From Gongronella butleri (taxonomy: Eukaryota; Mucoromycota; Mucoromycetes; Mucorales; Cunninghamellaceae), in NCBI GenBank assembly GCA_025201375.1, contig JAIWZP010000013.1:496001-560000 (forward strand): 64,000 nt of DNA, written 5' to 3'. The notes below the pieces were generated by a model. It saw only the letters and a list, made by a program, of their open reading frames with translations, was not told the DNA's origin and ran no database searches. Shown piece after piece: positions 1 through 10,992 of the stretch; the first letter of the stretch is position 1; each line of letters opens with the position of its first letter. A program made the position numbers and the translations under genes.

Positions 1-2473
1 GTGTCTGCGTGGACGATTGGGCGGTGTGTTTGAGGTTGGTGCGAGCCATTGGGCCGAGGGATCATCGGCAGGGACAGACGCCGGGTAGTAGGCAGGCTCG
101 ACCATGCTGTTGGTGGTGAGTGACCGTGAGCGCACGGCTGCCGCTGAAGATGGCGATGGCGAGGATGTGGATGCAGCGGCGGCGGCGGCGGCAGCGACGG
201 CAACGACCTCGTGTATGGACAAATGTTGGGCAGCGACGATGTTTTGCTGCATTTCGGCCTCGTCGTCGTCATCATAGGCGTCCATGTCCACGGGAAGATG
301 CCACGGGTACGCGTCATAGCTGCTGTGCTCCACATCCACCATCATGTCATCGCCATCGTCGTCATCCTCGTCATCCTGCGAGTAATAATCGTCGTCATCG
401 TCCATATCATCGTCATCCGTCGTCGTCTCAATCGAATAAAGGCTGCTCTGCTCCTGTCGCCATGAACTCGCCATCAATGGCATCCCCGCTTGGGCCTGTT
501 GCGCCGCATATTGCCGCCTTGGCGAACGAAGACCCACAGGATGCGCAGGCAAAGACGCAGGCAGGCGCAATTGATGTTGTTGCTGCTGTTGTTGCTGTTG
601 CTGAGCCAATTGCTGCTGCTGTTGCTGTTGCTGTTGTTGTTGTTGTTGTTGCTGTTTTTGCTTTTGCTTGATTTTAATCCGCTTGTCCTTTTTGGTCGCG
701 GCACTGGTTTCGCTGCTCTGTTTCCTCTTCTTTTTCTGGTCCTTTGTGCTTGTGGACGACGCCGACTGGTTGGCACTGGACGGCGTGGGCGTCGATGCGG
801 TGCCATTTGGCTTGTTGCCGCATAGGATTTTGCCGTGTTTCCACTTGACACCACACGCATTGCAAAGCGTGCCTGCACCCTCGGGTCCACGGCGCCACAT
901 GGGCGTCGTCTTGGACCCGCAATACGCGCATTTGCGCCCCGACGCGTTGTTATTCGAGCTTGAACGCGAATGGCTCGAAGTGCTTGTCACCGGCGGCGAA
1001 ATGGACGCGCTCAACTCGGCCGCATCGTTCTTGCCATCTGCAGAAACAGAGACCACGTCTTGTGTCGCCGGCGTCTGCTGCTGGGAACCTAAATGTCCAT
1101 GGGGTCAGCCGCGCTTTTTTGCTTTTTTCATTGCTTTTTGGTGCTGCGGGCGGCTCTGAACTTGCCTTTGCGCTTGCCCTTTCCATTTTTGGATGTCCTC
1201 CTTGTGGACGTGGAGGCGGCCGGTGTGGGCGCGGCACTGTGCGTGGCTGCCGAGGCATCGATGGCATTGTCGGCCTTTTTCGCGCTTGCCTGTAGGGATG
1301 CCGACAGCGCCGACGTGGTGTGCCTTGTTAATTCAGTCTGGCGCTGCGAAATATTCTCGGTGTGAGACTTGATCTGTGAAAAAAAAAAATCAGTATGCGA
1401 GGGCAAAAAAAAAAAAAAAAAAAAAAAAGAACAAGAAAAAAAACGGCACAAATGAGCCCCATTGGGTCGTTTGGGGAGCATACCAATTGGATGATGTTGC
1501 GGTACGCAGCCTCAAAGCCCGCGACAAACACCTTGAGGCTGCTGTACAAGTCCTCGGATGCGTCTGCAATGGTGATGTGCGACACGGGCTGATCAACAGA
1601 CGCTTGTTTAAGCTCCAGGTCCTCGGTTTTGAGCGTCAGCGGGTACGAGCCATGATGGAATGAGCAGAAGATCTATTTTTTTTTGAAAAAAAAAGAGGAG
1701 AAACGAATAAGAAAGGGAGGCCATGAAAGCGTGGATTTTTTTTTTTTTTTTACCTCGTAGGGAGAACATGGATTGATGGTCTCGATCAGAACCTCGGAAG
1801 GGAAGCGGTAATAATGGTCGTCCTTGGACAAAGTGCTGAGCTGTGTATTGGCGGTGATGACAAGGCAGGCCAATGGATCCTTGTCACTCTTCAATTGCAA
1901 AAGAAAGAAAGCAGCGTGCATGGAGCCAAATGTCGGCGATGACAGCGCCGACACGCCAAGGAACCGAACGGCCTCCAAGTTCGAATCCAGCGGCATCGAA
2001 TAAGGTTCAAAGACTTGACCCAACCATGTAGTGTGCCCACTAGAAAAAGAAGCAAATCAGTGAAATCGACCCAATTTTCCCAAAATCCACGTCGTCCATG
2101 TCCCCCACGTCGCCCAATGGCCTTCCTGGCTCTTTCTCCACCCCAAGCGCGCGTGCACACCACCGTCTCGTGCACAGCACGCCGAAACACAAGACACAAG
2201 CACGAGATAAGCGACGCACAAGAGGTCGATCAGCATCTCTTTGGCCGTTTTTTTTCCCATCCGGCATCAGGGCCATCGTCCCATCGCAAGAACAACCACA
2301 CCACTCGACGCCTGGACCGCCCACAGGTACGATCGGCACGCGCACACACTAGGCACACGCGCTGCAACACGCCGATGAAGCAATAAAATAGGGAAAAAGC
2401 ACACTTACTCGAGAGCGACGGGCGGATTAGGAACCATAGATGAGGCGGGCAAGGGATCAAGATGGGTGGTCAT
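1..2473 (-). CDS. GATA-type zinc-finger protein (partial, 3' end beyond left edge)
   Basis: Exons in transcript order: 2473-2409, 2039-1754, 1672-1484, 1373-1166, 1088-<1; phases are consistent across all junctions. 612 residues are in the window and the frame is still open at position 1. Cysteines at residues 303, 306, 325 and 328 form a C-X2-C-X18-C-X2-C GATA finger ([20 protein letters not shown]), the 18-residue-loop type also found in White-collar and plant GATA factors. Residues about 20-185 look folded but I do not recognise the domain. Residues 185-300 are Ser/Thr/Ala-rich. After the finger come a KKKRK basic patch (possible NLS), a polyQ tract (about 541-660) and an acidic Asp-rich stretch (about 240-420). 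Likely a nuclear DNA-binding regulator; targets unknown. The intron 1089-1165 has a GCAAGT donor. The start at 2473 is the first in-frame Met; a possible acceptor just upstream (around 2477) allows a 5'UTR intron. Confidence 0.85.
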
Positions 2474-3392
2474 GCACTGGACGGCAAGAGGAGAAGAAAG
2501 CAAGAGCAAATAAGCAGAGAGGCAAGTGCTAAAAGACGATTGAAAAGAACAAAAACGCTCCAAAGGTGGAAAAAAAAAAAGGGGGGGCAGAGGGCAGTAA
2601 AAAAAGGGCGTGGAAGAAAAAGAAAAAGTCGGGTGCAAGTGAGCGAAAGAAAAGGGCCAACCCACTTTGGAGGGCGGATTTAAACCCGCTGCCAAAGCGA
2701 CAAAAAGAGCACACTCAGCCAAAACCTGCCCTGTTCCCCCACCCCTCAATCATCAATCGCTCTCTTTTTGCACCCAATCGCACGGCAAGGATCGCCTCTA
2801 GGCTATTTGACCGCCCAATGGACCACGGGGCATTGTGAAAATGGTAAAAAAAAATAATCAGAGATTTGCACAAAAAAAAATGCATCAACAGGGACAATCA
2901 CGAGCACAATCATCCAGCTGGGCATTGGATTCCAAAGGATTGAAACGGGCTCCTTTTTATACGACGGGCCACGAGCTGCGCTCACACAATGTGCGAGCGG
3001 GTCAATCGGGCATGAAACGAAGAAGACGATTGGTCGACGCTGTTTCAATTTTTTCTTCTTCAGGCACGGCCCGCCCGGACTGAGAGACAAAATGGGGTTG
3101 GACATTTTTTTGCCCTTGTTTTTTCTTTCTTTCTTTCTTCCTCAGATTATTATACAATGTAAGAGCTCATCACCATGAGAGAGGCATCCACCAAAATCCA
3201 CCCATCCGGCCTCTTTTCACGCAATTGTCGTCTGATACATGCATACGAACCCATGCAAAGGATGGATCCATTCGGATGGATGGATGGATGGATGGATGGA
3301 TGACCTCGAAAGAAATGCAATTGGAGCAAACACCATGGCTCACACGGAACTCGTTTCGCTCTTTTTTTTTTCTTTCTTCCTTTTCTCATTAG
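2474..3392. other. Divergent intergenic region between the GATA gene and RPS2
   Basis: About 920 bp that must hold the promoters of both flanking genes. It contains A- and T-runs and a GGAT microsatellite. A GTAAGA near 3160 and the TTAG directly before the RPS2 ATG could bound a 5'UTR intron of about 230 bp, a common arrangement in ribosomal-protein genes; this is inference. No other gene is seen. Confidence 0.5.
3274..3302. repeat. (GGAT)n microsatellite
   Basis: About seven uninterrupted GGAT units lie in the probable RPS2 leader/promoter, about 90 bp upstream of the ATG. Confidence 0.9.
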
Positions 3393-4267
3393 ATGGCTGA
3401 TTCTGCTCCTCGTGGACGTGGCGGTTTTGGACGCGGCAGAGGCGGCCGCGGTGGCCGCGGTGGTCGTGGTCGTCGTGGGTAAGCAAACAGCACAGCAAAT
3501 GGGGGTGAAAACAGCCTTATTTTTGCATTTTCCCCTCCCCCTTTTTTTTTTCTTGGTGCCTGACTCTTTTTTTTTTTTATTCAATTAGTGGTGACGAAAA
3601 GAACGAATGGGTCCCTGTTACCAAGTTGGGCCGTCTTGTCAAGGCTGGCAAGATCAAGTCCATTGAAGAGATCTACTTGTTCTCGCTCCCCATCAAGGAG
3701 TACCAGATCGTTGACCACTTCTTGCCCAAGTTGACCGACCAAGTCATGAAGATCATGCCCGTGCAAAAGCAGACCCGTGCCGGTCAGCGCACGCGTTTCA
3801 AGGCCTTTGTCGTCATTGGTGACAGCGACGGTCACGTCGGTCTCGGTGTCAAGTGCTCCAAGGAAGTCGCCACCTCCATCCGTGGTGCCATCATCCTTGC
3901 CAAGCTCTCGATCATCCCCGTTCGCCGCGGCTTCTGGGGCTCGTTGCTCGGTGAGCCCCACACCGTGCCCTGCAAGGTCACTGGCAAGTGTGGTTCTTCC
4001 GTCTGCCGCTTGATCCCCGCTCCCCGCGGTACCGGCATCGTCGGTGCCCCCGTCCCCAAGAAGGTCCTTCAGTTGGCCGGTATCACCGACTGCTACACCT
4101 CGTCCAAGGGTTCCACCCGTACTCTCGGCAACTTTGTCAAGGCCACCTTTGCTGCCATTGGCAACACCTACGGCTTCTTGACCCCCGACCTTTGGGCCGA
4201 GACCGAGTTCGCCAAGGCTCCCTTCCAGGAGTTCACCGACTTCCTCGCCCAAAAGCAACGCAAGTAG
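3393..4267 (+). CDS. RPS2: 40S ribosomal protein S2 (uS5)
   Basis: Two exons, 3393-3478 and 3589-4267, encode 254 residues, the same length as yeast Rps2. The N-terminus is a Gly/Arg-rich tail (residues about 7-30, RGG-type, typically arginine-methylated in this family), followed by [19 protein letters not shown] and the S5 double-stranded-RNA-binding fold and C-terminal domain. uS5 sits at the mRNA entry side of the 40S subunit and affects decoding fidelity. The intron falls inside the RG tail (GTAAGC...TTAG, phase 2). An acceptor-like CATTAG abuts the ATG, suggesting a 5'UTR intron. Codon choice is strongly C-ending, as expected for a highly expressed gene; this also creates a long antisense open frame that is not a gene. 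Confidence 0.97.
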
Positions 4268-4399
4268 AGTGCTGCAAACTCCCTTTCCCCTCATCCCCCT
4301 TCCCCAACACCCAAACAACCCACCCCCCAATTGCAACATATGGAACCTTGTCCCATATTGACGAGGCGCATGTCTTAATCCAATCGAATTGACAATTTA

Positions 4400-4405
4400 A
4401 ATAAA
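4400..4405 (+). promoter_or_regulatory. Poly(A) signal AATAAA, RPS2
   Basis: AATAAA about 135 bp after the RPS2 stop codon, in AT-rich sequence. Confidence 0.55.
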
Positions 4406-5287
4406 TTCAATCTTGCGGATCAATCTATTTTGCTTTTTTTTTTGTTTTTTTTTTCCGTGAAAATGCACGCCTTTGCCCCTTAATCCTCGGCAAAACGTCA
4501 CATCAGGTGCTGCGCCAGGGGGAGGCCAATGGCGTTGTCTATGATAGGATGTGCCAATGCTCTGCGATAGGCAAGTCCAAGTCACCGGCTCAAATCCGCG
4601 CTGCCGCAGCTAAAAGCCAGAAATAAAAGCACTGCGGCCAGCCCGCGCCCCTCCTACAGTACACGTCATTCTGTGCATGAACCCCCTGATGTCATGCGAA
4701 ACGTGTCTTTTAAAATGATCAAATGGGCGTGATGTTGGCGCGTCAGGCGTCACACGCGATTATTTTGATTATACAGCACTGTAGGTACAGTATGGCGCGC
4801 GCGCAGCCCAACGTGCAGCGGTCAAAAACCACACAACGCGCAAATCCAACATCAGCCGCAAACGAGCGTCGAGAAAAAAGTGGAGAAAATGGATCTCCAC
4901 TTCTCCAGAATGGCGCCAAACTCACACACAAGAAAAAGGACCTGGAGAAATCACGGAAAACGCCAAAAAAAACAACGAGCAATGACGGATTTAATCATAG
5001 ATTTGACCTTGTGGACAATTTTTCATGGAAAATGCATCGTGGAACCGCCGCGCGCCAACGCATCTACCGTGCAGTATGATACTGTACAGTGAAGGTATGT
5101 GCCAAAAGTTTAAGCTCAGTGACAAATGTGTCACCGGCCTGTCTGTCACTGAATGTCACCGATGGCAAATACCTTTTTTGGCTGCATGTTGCTGCGGGGA
5201 TCTAAAACGATGATATAAAAAAGGGGGTAAAAAGGGGATCAATTCCACCCTTTGCCTTTTTTTTGTTTGCAGAAAATCCTCTTTATT
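4406..5287. other. Intergenic region and left flank of the Crypton
   Basis: No gene is recognised. It holds TACTGTA/TACAGTA motifs (about 4780-4795 and 5071-5090), a 15-bp GTCAGGCGTCACACG motif at 4742-4756 recurring with one change at 41106-41120, and a cluster of TGTCAC motifs at 5119-5159 that may belong to the transposon end. AT-rich sequence with an A/T-tract lies just before the Crypton start codon. Confidence 0.5.
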
Positions 5288-7519
5288 ATGCCCCCTACAC
5301 GAAATCGATCTGCATCACGTGTGATTGCTAGCAGCAGCACATCTGCTGCTCATGATAGAAACACGGAGCGTGGCAAAGAAGTTGTGCGCCAGACAATGAA
5401 TACTTTCACCCAAGAAGTGAGACCAGCAAACACGCATGCTAGCTATAAAACAAGACAAGAGAAATTCAGTGTAAGCCATGAATAGCTGCGCAGCGAGGAC
5501 AATTGCAGTAAAAGAGCGTATTTGAGGCCTAATTGAATGTTTTGTATAGAAATTCTGTGCCGAAAGACAATATGTTGATGGTCCAGCAGTCACGGAGGAA
5601 AAGATCTTGGTGTATCTGGAGGATGTCGTGTCTCGCCGTGGCCACCAACACAAAAAACGCGAAGATGGCATGCCTTGCGATTTATCCTTCGAATCGTATT
5701 CAATGGAGGTGAAGGCGCTGATTGATTTGCATTCCACGCAAGTCATTGACAGAATCGCTGAACCTGGGAAGATTCGAGGCACGGCATTGCAAGCCTGGTT
5801 GAAGAACAAGCGCATTGCGGAGCACAAACGCAAGCGAGAAGAGTATGTGGATCGTGGTGCGCATTCTGCCCAAGACGGCTACTCTGCTGAACAGCTTGTG
5901 CAAGTCTCGATGTTCTTGTTTGGCCAAAAAAAAGAGATCTCTCTCAGGGATCGTGCTTGGTTTCTGCTCCAGCATATGATGCTGTTGCGAAGCGAAAGCT
6001 CGCGCGACATTGATTTGGCGGATCTTTGCAAGGTGGTCTTCCCTGATGAAGGATTCAGCGAATGTCCTGCGTTGGTGGTTCGTCTCGACCATGGAAAAAC
6101 TAACAAGTTCGGCAAGGTTGAGTTCGGTGGCGCCATCCGACACAAGGACCACCGTGTGTGTGCGTTTGGTGCCCTTGCACAGTACTTTTTTTATCGATGG
6201 CACATCTCAGGCGAAGAATTTCCAAATTTTGAGAAGAACGCGACTTGGTTCGATGTCAAGGCATTCAAGAATGGCCACCCGGAAAATGCAATGACCTATC
6301 GAACGCAGCTTAGGGCTGTGAATCGCGTGTTTGAGGCCTTGAACATTCGCATTTCCAAGAAAACACATTCTGGCCGTGGAAGTGGTGCCCAATTGGCGGA
6401 AATCGATGGTGCGACGGAAGAAGACCTGCGCCGCCACGGTCGTTGGGAAACTGGAAGCATGGAAAAGTGCTACCTGCTTGCTCTCCCTCGCAAATCCATT
6501 CGCATCATCAATGGTTTTTCCTCGGAAAAGGGATTTTACTGGCTGCCCCGAGCAAATTTGGACCCCCCCGAGTCGCTGCAAAAGAAAATCTTTCCGCAAG
6601 TTGAAGAATGGCTCAACAAGGTCACGCGCAAACTCGATGGAACAGAATATTCCATTTGCGCGGAAGCGTTTCTCAACCTTCTGGCGACAATGCGCCGCGT
6701 GTTTCTGCAAGATTCCGTGCTGCACCGCGTTGACCACCCTGACCATCCCTTGTTTTGGCACGATGTTTTCAGCGACCCTGAATTCATCACATTTGAGCAA
6801 CAATTGCTTTCTGCCATCAACACAGCGGAAGAACCTCAAGACCTTCTTGTTCGCCGAGCCTTGCCCGTGGTCAGCGAGCAATTGCAGAACTTGAGCAACA
6901 AAATCGACAGCAACCAAGCGATTATTAGGAGCATGATATCTCAGCAGCAAGCGACAACGAGTGCTGATTCTGCTCAGATCGCAAGTGTTCAGCAAGATGT
7001 CGGTGTTGTCAAAAATCACCTGGAACACCTGAAATTAGCCTGCGCGTACTTTGTGAATCCTCACAGCGCAACAATGGTTCCCAATGCAGGTGCTCCAAGC
7101 AACAACAATGGCCAAGACCATGCAGCCACAACATCTACCTATCGCCTTGATAGAAATGTGCAAAGCTTGGCCGATCTGGTGAAGGAATGGTTTGATGGAC
7201 TTCCGCCAAGCAAGCCATCCGTGGTTAGTTTGAATGCCGAGCTTGGTTCCTCTTGGAGGAGTGATCATAAAGGTAAAACGTGCTGAATTCTGTGACAAGA
7301 ATATTGTTGATTTATGATATTTTTTTTATTTTATTGTATACAGAGCGACAATTCTATTCTCGCCGCCAGCGAGTGATCAGCCAAATTGAGCGCCTGGCAG
7401 CATCTGATGGTGTGTCGGTATATGACATTGCTGCAAGATTGGACAACGAGAGAAAACAAAAAAATTGGACATTGAGCAAGTTCATGACGTACGCACTCAA
7501 AAATTCTTCCAATGAGTAG
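5288..7519 (+). CDS. Crypton tyrosine recombinase with GCR1_C-like DNA-binding tail
   Basis: Exons 5288-5470, 5550-7272 and 7344-7519 encode 693 residues with no break. Residues about 48-130 (ANTHASYKTRQEKFSKFC and onward) match the SAM-like N-terminal domain of fungal Crypton recombinases. The catalytic domain shows Arg in LLRSES, Lys in HGKTNKFG, HKDHRVCAFGALAQYFFYRW, the HxxR box (THSGRGSGAQ), HGRW and the nucleophile Tyr in KCYLLALPR, so all expected R-K-HxxR-H/W-Y positions are filled. A linker with FYWLPRANLDPP follows, then a C-terminal domain (FYSRRQRVISQIERLA to the end) resembling GCR1_C. Predicted role: cut-and-insert mobility through a circular intermediate. The two introns sit outside the core motifs. 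Intact coding potential suggests recent or present activity. Confidence 0.9.
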
Positions 7520-7645
7520 TTTTTACGAAAAAAAATGATATTAAATATTCTTTTTATAAAACGACGCGTCCAGAGGCGCGCCGAAAACAGAAAAGAAAGG
7601 GGTATTTGCACTTTTTTTCCATGTGTACCATCATGCTAGCGTACA

Positions 7646-7768
7646 TTATGCTGCATTGAACCCATCCATCCACGTGCAAAAAAAAAAGGTCACCACACTG
7701 AACCCATCCATCCACGCGCAAAAAAAAAAAAAAAAAAGTCACCACATTGAGCCCATCCATTCACGCGC

Positions 7769-7799
<31 letters not shown>

Positions 7800-7920
7800 A
7801 CCACACTGAGCCCATCCATCCACGCGCAAAAAAAAAAAAAAAAAAGGTCACCACATTAAGCCCATCCATCCACGCGCAAAAAAAAAAAAAGGTCACCACA
7901 TTGAGCCCATCCATCCACGC

Positions 7921-7954
<34 letters not shown>

Positions 7955-8112
7955 TCACCACATTGAGCCCATCCATCCACGCGCAAAAAAAAAAAAAAAA
8001 AAAGGTCACCACACTGAGCCCATCCATCCACGCGCAAAAAAAAAAAAAAAGGGGGGATCACCACATTGAGCCCACCCATCCATCAACGCGCAAAAAAAAA
8101 AAAGGTCACTAC
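7646..8112. repeat. A-rich minisatellite, nine units
   Basis: Nine tandem units share the core GAGCCCATCCATCCACGCGC followed by an A-run of variable length (about 10 to 31) and then GGTCACCACA(T/C)T. Units begin near 7647, 7689, 7737, 7797, 7846, 7890, 7952, 8004 and 8051. The core is nearly invariant (A/G, T/C and one CATTCACG variant), while the A-runs differ in every unit. It lies immediately 3' of the Crypton gene. No CRISPR logic applies: units are contiguous and spacers are homopolymeric. Confidence 0.95.
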
Positions 8113-8327
8113 AATATCATGGTCCGGAACCTCAGGGCCGTGTCACTCAGAAAATGTCACGTACATTGTGTACTTGACAAAAATGAGGCGAGACATGGTA
8201 CAATACATTATGTATTGTGCCATTTTCTTGTGACCCCGACAAATGGCCGCTGTCACTGGGCTAAAATTTGGCTGTGATTTTGTCACTCGTTGTCACTCGT
8301 GTAACACAACTTGTGACTCAGGTGTCA

Positions 8328-8343
8328 GATACAGTACTGTATC
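8328..8343. repeat. Perfect 16-bp palindrome
   Basis: GATACAGTACTGTATC reads the same on both strands. It lies 30 bp after the right-hand TGTCAC cluster and is a candidate outer boundary or recombinase-associated site of the Crypton. Confidence 0.7.
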
Positions 8344-9092
8344 AATCTTGATTTTTTCGGCAACGAAAAGGACGACACACGGCGCTTTTGGAGTGTAGAA
8401 AGAAGCTGCTGATTGCTGAATCTCTACTGTAGTTCTCTACGTATCGTGGAATCTGGAATGGGACAATTTTTTCATCGAAGGTGGATGGCTACCGGTAAAA
8501 CTTGCAGAGAAAATTCACTTTTCCATGAAAATCTTCGATCGCGATTTGCTCGACAACGATCTAATAAACATGTGATTTTTATTCCAGTTTTACTAGCAAA
8601 CAGGGAAGCAAAGCACCTAATGGGATGACTTGCAGCGCGCTAGCTTGGGTTTTAACTTTTTGCATCGGTCACTTCACCAGCCTGCAGCACACTCATTCAG
8701 CGCACAAAAATGTGCAAAATAAAAAATTAAAAAAATACTGTATGTAAAATTGGTGGGTGGAGAATGTGACAAGAAAACAAAAGACAAGAAATACAATCGC
8801 AAACAGATACGGTTTATTGAAATGTAAAACGATTCTCTATTTATACAAAACGTGAAAAGACAATGGTGTCGTACCGTGAGATGCGGAGAAACAACGCTGT
8901 AAGAGAGAGCTGTCGAGACTCTCCGCGTCTGAAGCAAAACATATTATTTGCCGCTTGGCATCAACTGTGAACAGACCTCGGATCGGTATCAAGGGCGTTT
9001 GTTTCAATCCATTGAATGCCATCGACATGCATATACATGGGGCTGATCAGGGCATGGCCATTGAGCCGGTGAAACCAGCGCCTGCGGCGCGC

Positions 9093-9097
<5 letters not shown>

Positions 9098-9171
<74 letters not shown>

Positions 9172-9465
9172 TTCTATATTTGCCATGCTTGGCCCGAGCT
9201 CGTGGCTGGTCATAGCCGAGCCACGACTCTGCATGTCTGGATCATTTGTATTAAGGGCATTGATGGATGCATCACGTATTGAGCACGTACAATTCAATGT
9301 GAGAGCATAAAGGATGATAAAGGTGCGCATTCCTTATTATGGGCATCATAATTACAATGCGATGCGGATGACGGCCCGACAGCGGCCTGAGCGAGAGCGG
9401 GGAATCAAACCCCAGATCGGGAAGGAGCGTCGGAGCGACGTGTGCGGCAATTGCCTATTTTTTAC
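9098..9465 (-). mobile_element. SINE-like retroposon with 71-nt A-tail
   Basis: On the minus strand a unit starts near 9465, carries a Pol III box-B-like GGTTTGATTCC (9411-9401; consensus GGTTCGANNCC), continues through about 230 nt including a hairpin (CGTGGCT...AGCCACG, about 9195-9225), and ends in an uninterrupted A71 (T-run 9098-9168 on +). A box-B head, a body and a terminal poly(A) are the layout of a tRNA-derived SINE. I cannot fold the head into a good tRNA, find a convincing box A, or identify target-site duplications, so the call is tentative. Confidence 0.4.
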
Positions 9466-9720
9466 AACACTGGTAAAATACAAGGTACGCGCCATTGCGC
9501 GTCTAAACAACTTGATCGCTTATGCTCTGAGGACGGCAAATACAACACTGTACAAAAAACTAAAAAAATCCATGCAATCCACGCACCTTACAGTAATTTG
9601 GAAGTGTTAAACCTTAAATTTTTGCAAAAAAAAAAATCTTGACCAAAGTAAGCACTTTTTCTCAGTCGATCGCCGTTCATGCCTCGCTCTTTGGGCTTTT
9701 TTCTTACGTTGAGAAACGTT

Positions 9721-9905
9721 TTACAGTATATCTTTATTTTTAGAACTCTTTGTTAGTGTCTCTTATTCTTAAATTTTCTTTATATTTCAATAAATATATT
9801 AAATTTAAATTTAAATTAAAACTCAAATATTTTAAAAAAATTATATTTTTATATATATTTAATTTCTATACTCAGATCCTAAAAATAGGTGCTTTTTAAA
9901 TACTA
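9721..9905. other. Very AT-rich block
   Basis: About 180 bp composed almost entirely of A and T (ATATATTT and AAATTTAAATTT words), abruptly different from the roughly balanced flanks. It could be an organellar insertion, a matrix-attachment or origin-like segment, or decayed repeat DNA. Nothing in it encodes a product. Confidence 0.6.
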
Positions 9906-10950
9906 AGATTACAGGAATTGTGTGACGTTTCTCATTGGCGCGACCTGTACCGTATGTCATTTTGTCTGCCAATAGCAAATCGTCGGAATTACCTGTTTGG
10001 GATGCATTGATCACTCGGAGTTCGAAATTTCCCAAATTTGGCATTTTCTGAGATTGAAAGATGTGACCCCTGAGTGACCCCTGAATTTTTCAAAAGTGGT
10101 GGTCGTAGCGCTTTGGGGTTAAATAAGCTTTTTTGTTGCAAATCTTGCGCTGAACGCGATGCAGCTGTTTTTGAACGGGGTCGACCATTCAGAAAATGAA
10201 ATGAATGCAAAACAGAACAATTTAGCGTTTTTTGGATTTTGCGGGCTTAAAAAAATCGTCGGGTGAACTCATTCTGTGTCAGGTTCCAGCGGTGATCCAG
10301 CAACCTGCACTGATGACAAGAAGAAGCTGCTTGCCCAGACCACATTTACAGTATTTTTTCGTTTTATTTGCGCCGCCTCGCCTTGGTCCTCGTCGCTCGC
10401 ACACATCCCTCGCGCACGTCCCTCGCTCCGCATCCAGCCACCTTGTGCTTGACCCGCACGCGCGCATCCTTTTTATTATTATACTACTGTACGCGCTCAG
10501 TTCAAAACACGCATCGCAACGCATCGCGACGACGACGCGTCCAACAACGCGTGAATTGGCTCGGCTGCGCATGACCTTTGCCTTCATGACCTTTGCTTAT
10601 GATAGTCGGTAGTCGCCCTGTTGGCCGCCTATTATGCCCTCCCTGCATGGCCGTTTGGACGCATCCTCGCCTTGAAGGTTGAAGCTAAGGACCATCAAGT
10701 ATCTTCATAGGTAGGATCATCACATCCCGCGCACAAGCTAATACTGTAGTTCATGTCCTGAGCTCCTGACGCGTCTTTCATCTGCGGGCAGCTAGGCCGT
10801 ATGATAAAAAAAATTCTGGAGGCACAGCAAGCCGTCCAAGACTCCAATTCCGGAAAGCACGCTTTGTCGTTTTCAAATGGCAATTGTTGTGTACTGTACA
10901 TTTTTTTGTGCAGTGTGACGCGATGCAGCAGGCATCAAAATGAGAGCGCA

Positions 10951-10992
10951 CGCCAGATTCTGTCCACTGATGACATTAAAAAATGGACAGAT
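10951..10992. repeat. Dispersed inverted-repeat motif, copy 1
   Basis: CAGATTCTGTCCA and AAAAAATGGACAGAT flank a short spacer; TCTGTCCA and TGGACAGA pair as an 8-bp stem. An almost identical copy lies at 40873-40912. Confidence 0.75.

Larger units (their letters stand above)
5060..8345 (+). mobile_element. Crypton-type (tyrosine recombinase) DNA transposon, provisional limits
   Basis: The core is the intact recombinase gene 5288-7519. Cryptons move through a tyrosine recombinase and lack the terminal inverted repeats of DDE transposons, so the ends cannot be read directly. I set provisional limits from symmetrical signals: on the left, a palindrome ACTGTACAGT (5081-5090) and four TGTCAC/GTGACA motifs (5119-5159); on the right, five TGTCAC motifs (8141-8296) and the 16-bp palindrome GATACAGTACTGTATC (8328-8343). 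A nine-copy minisatellite lies between the gene and the right cluster. Whether the minisatellite and these motifs belong to the element is inference. Confidence 0.55.

Noticed and set aside
3581..4339. 252-codon open frame antisense to RPS2
   Set aside because: Exactly opposite the highly codon-biased RPS2 exon, Gly/Leu/Asp-rich, no motif; the sense frame is an unmistakable ribosomal protein.
4555..4620. Possible tRNA gene (GGCTCAAATCC-like T-loop)
   Set aside because: The T-stem has only three pairs, and no matching acceptor stem or D-arm could be found upstream.
7646..8112. Regular repeats considered as a CRISPR array
   Set aside because: Units are tandem with homopolymeric A-runs as the only variable part; no unique spacers, no cas genes, and a fungal genome.
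9380..9465. Possible functional tRNA gene on the minus strand at the head of the SINE-like unit
   Set aside because: A box-B-like T-arm exists, but no complementary acceptor stem or anticodon arm could be drawn; kept only as a SINE-head candidate.
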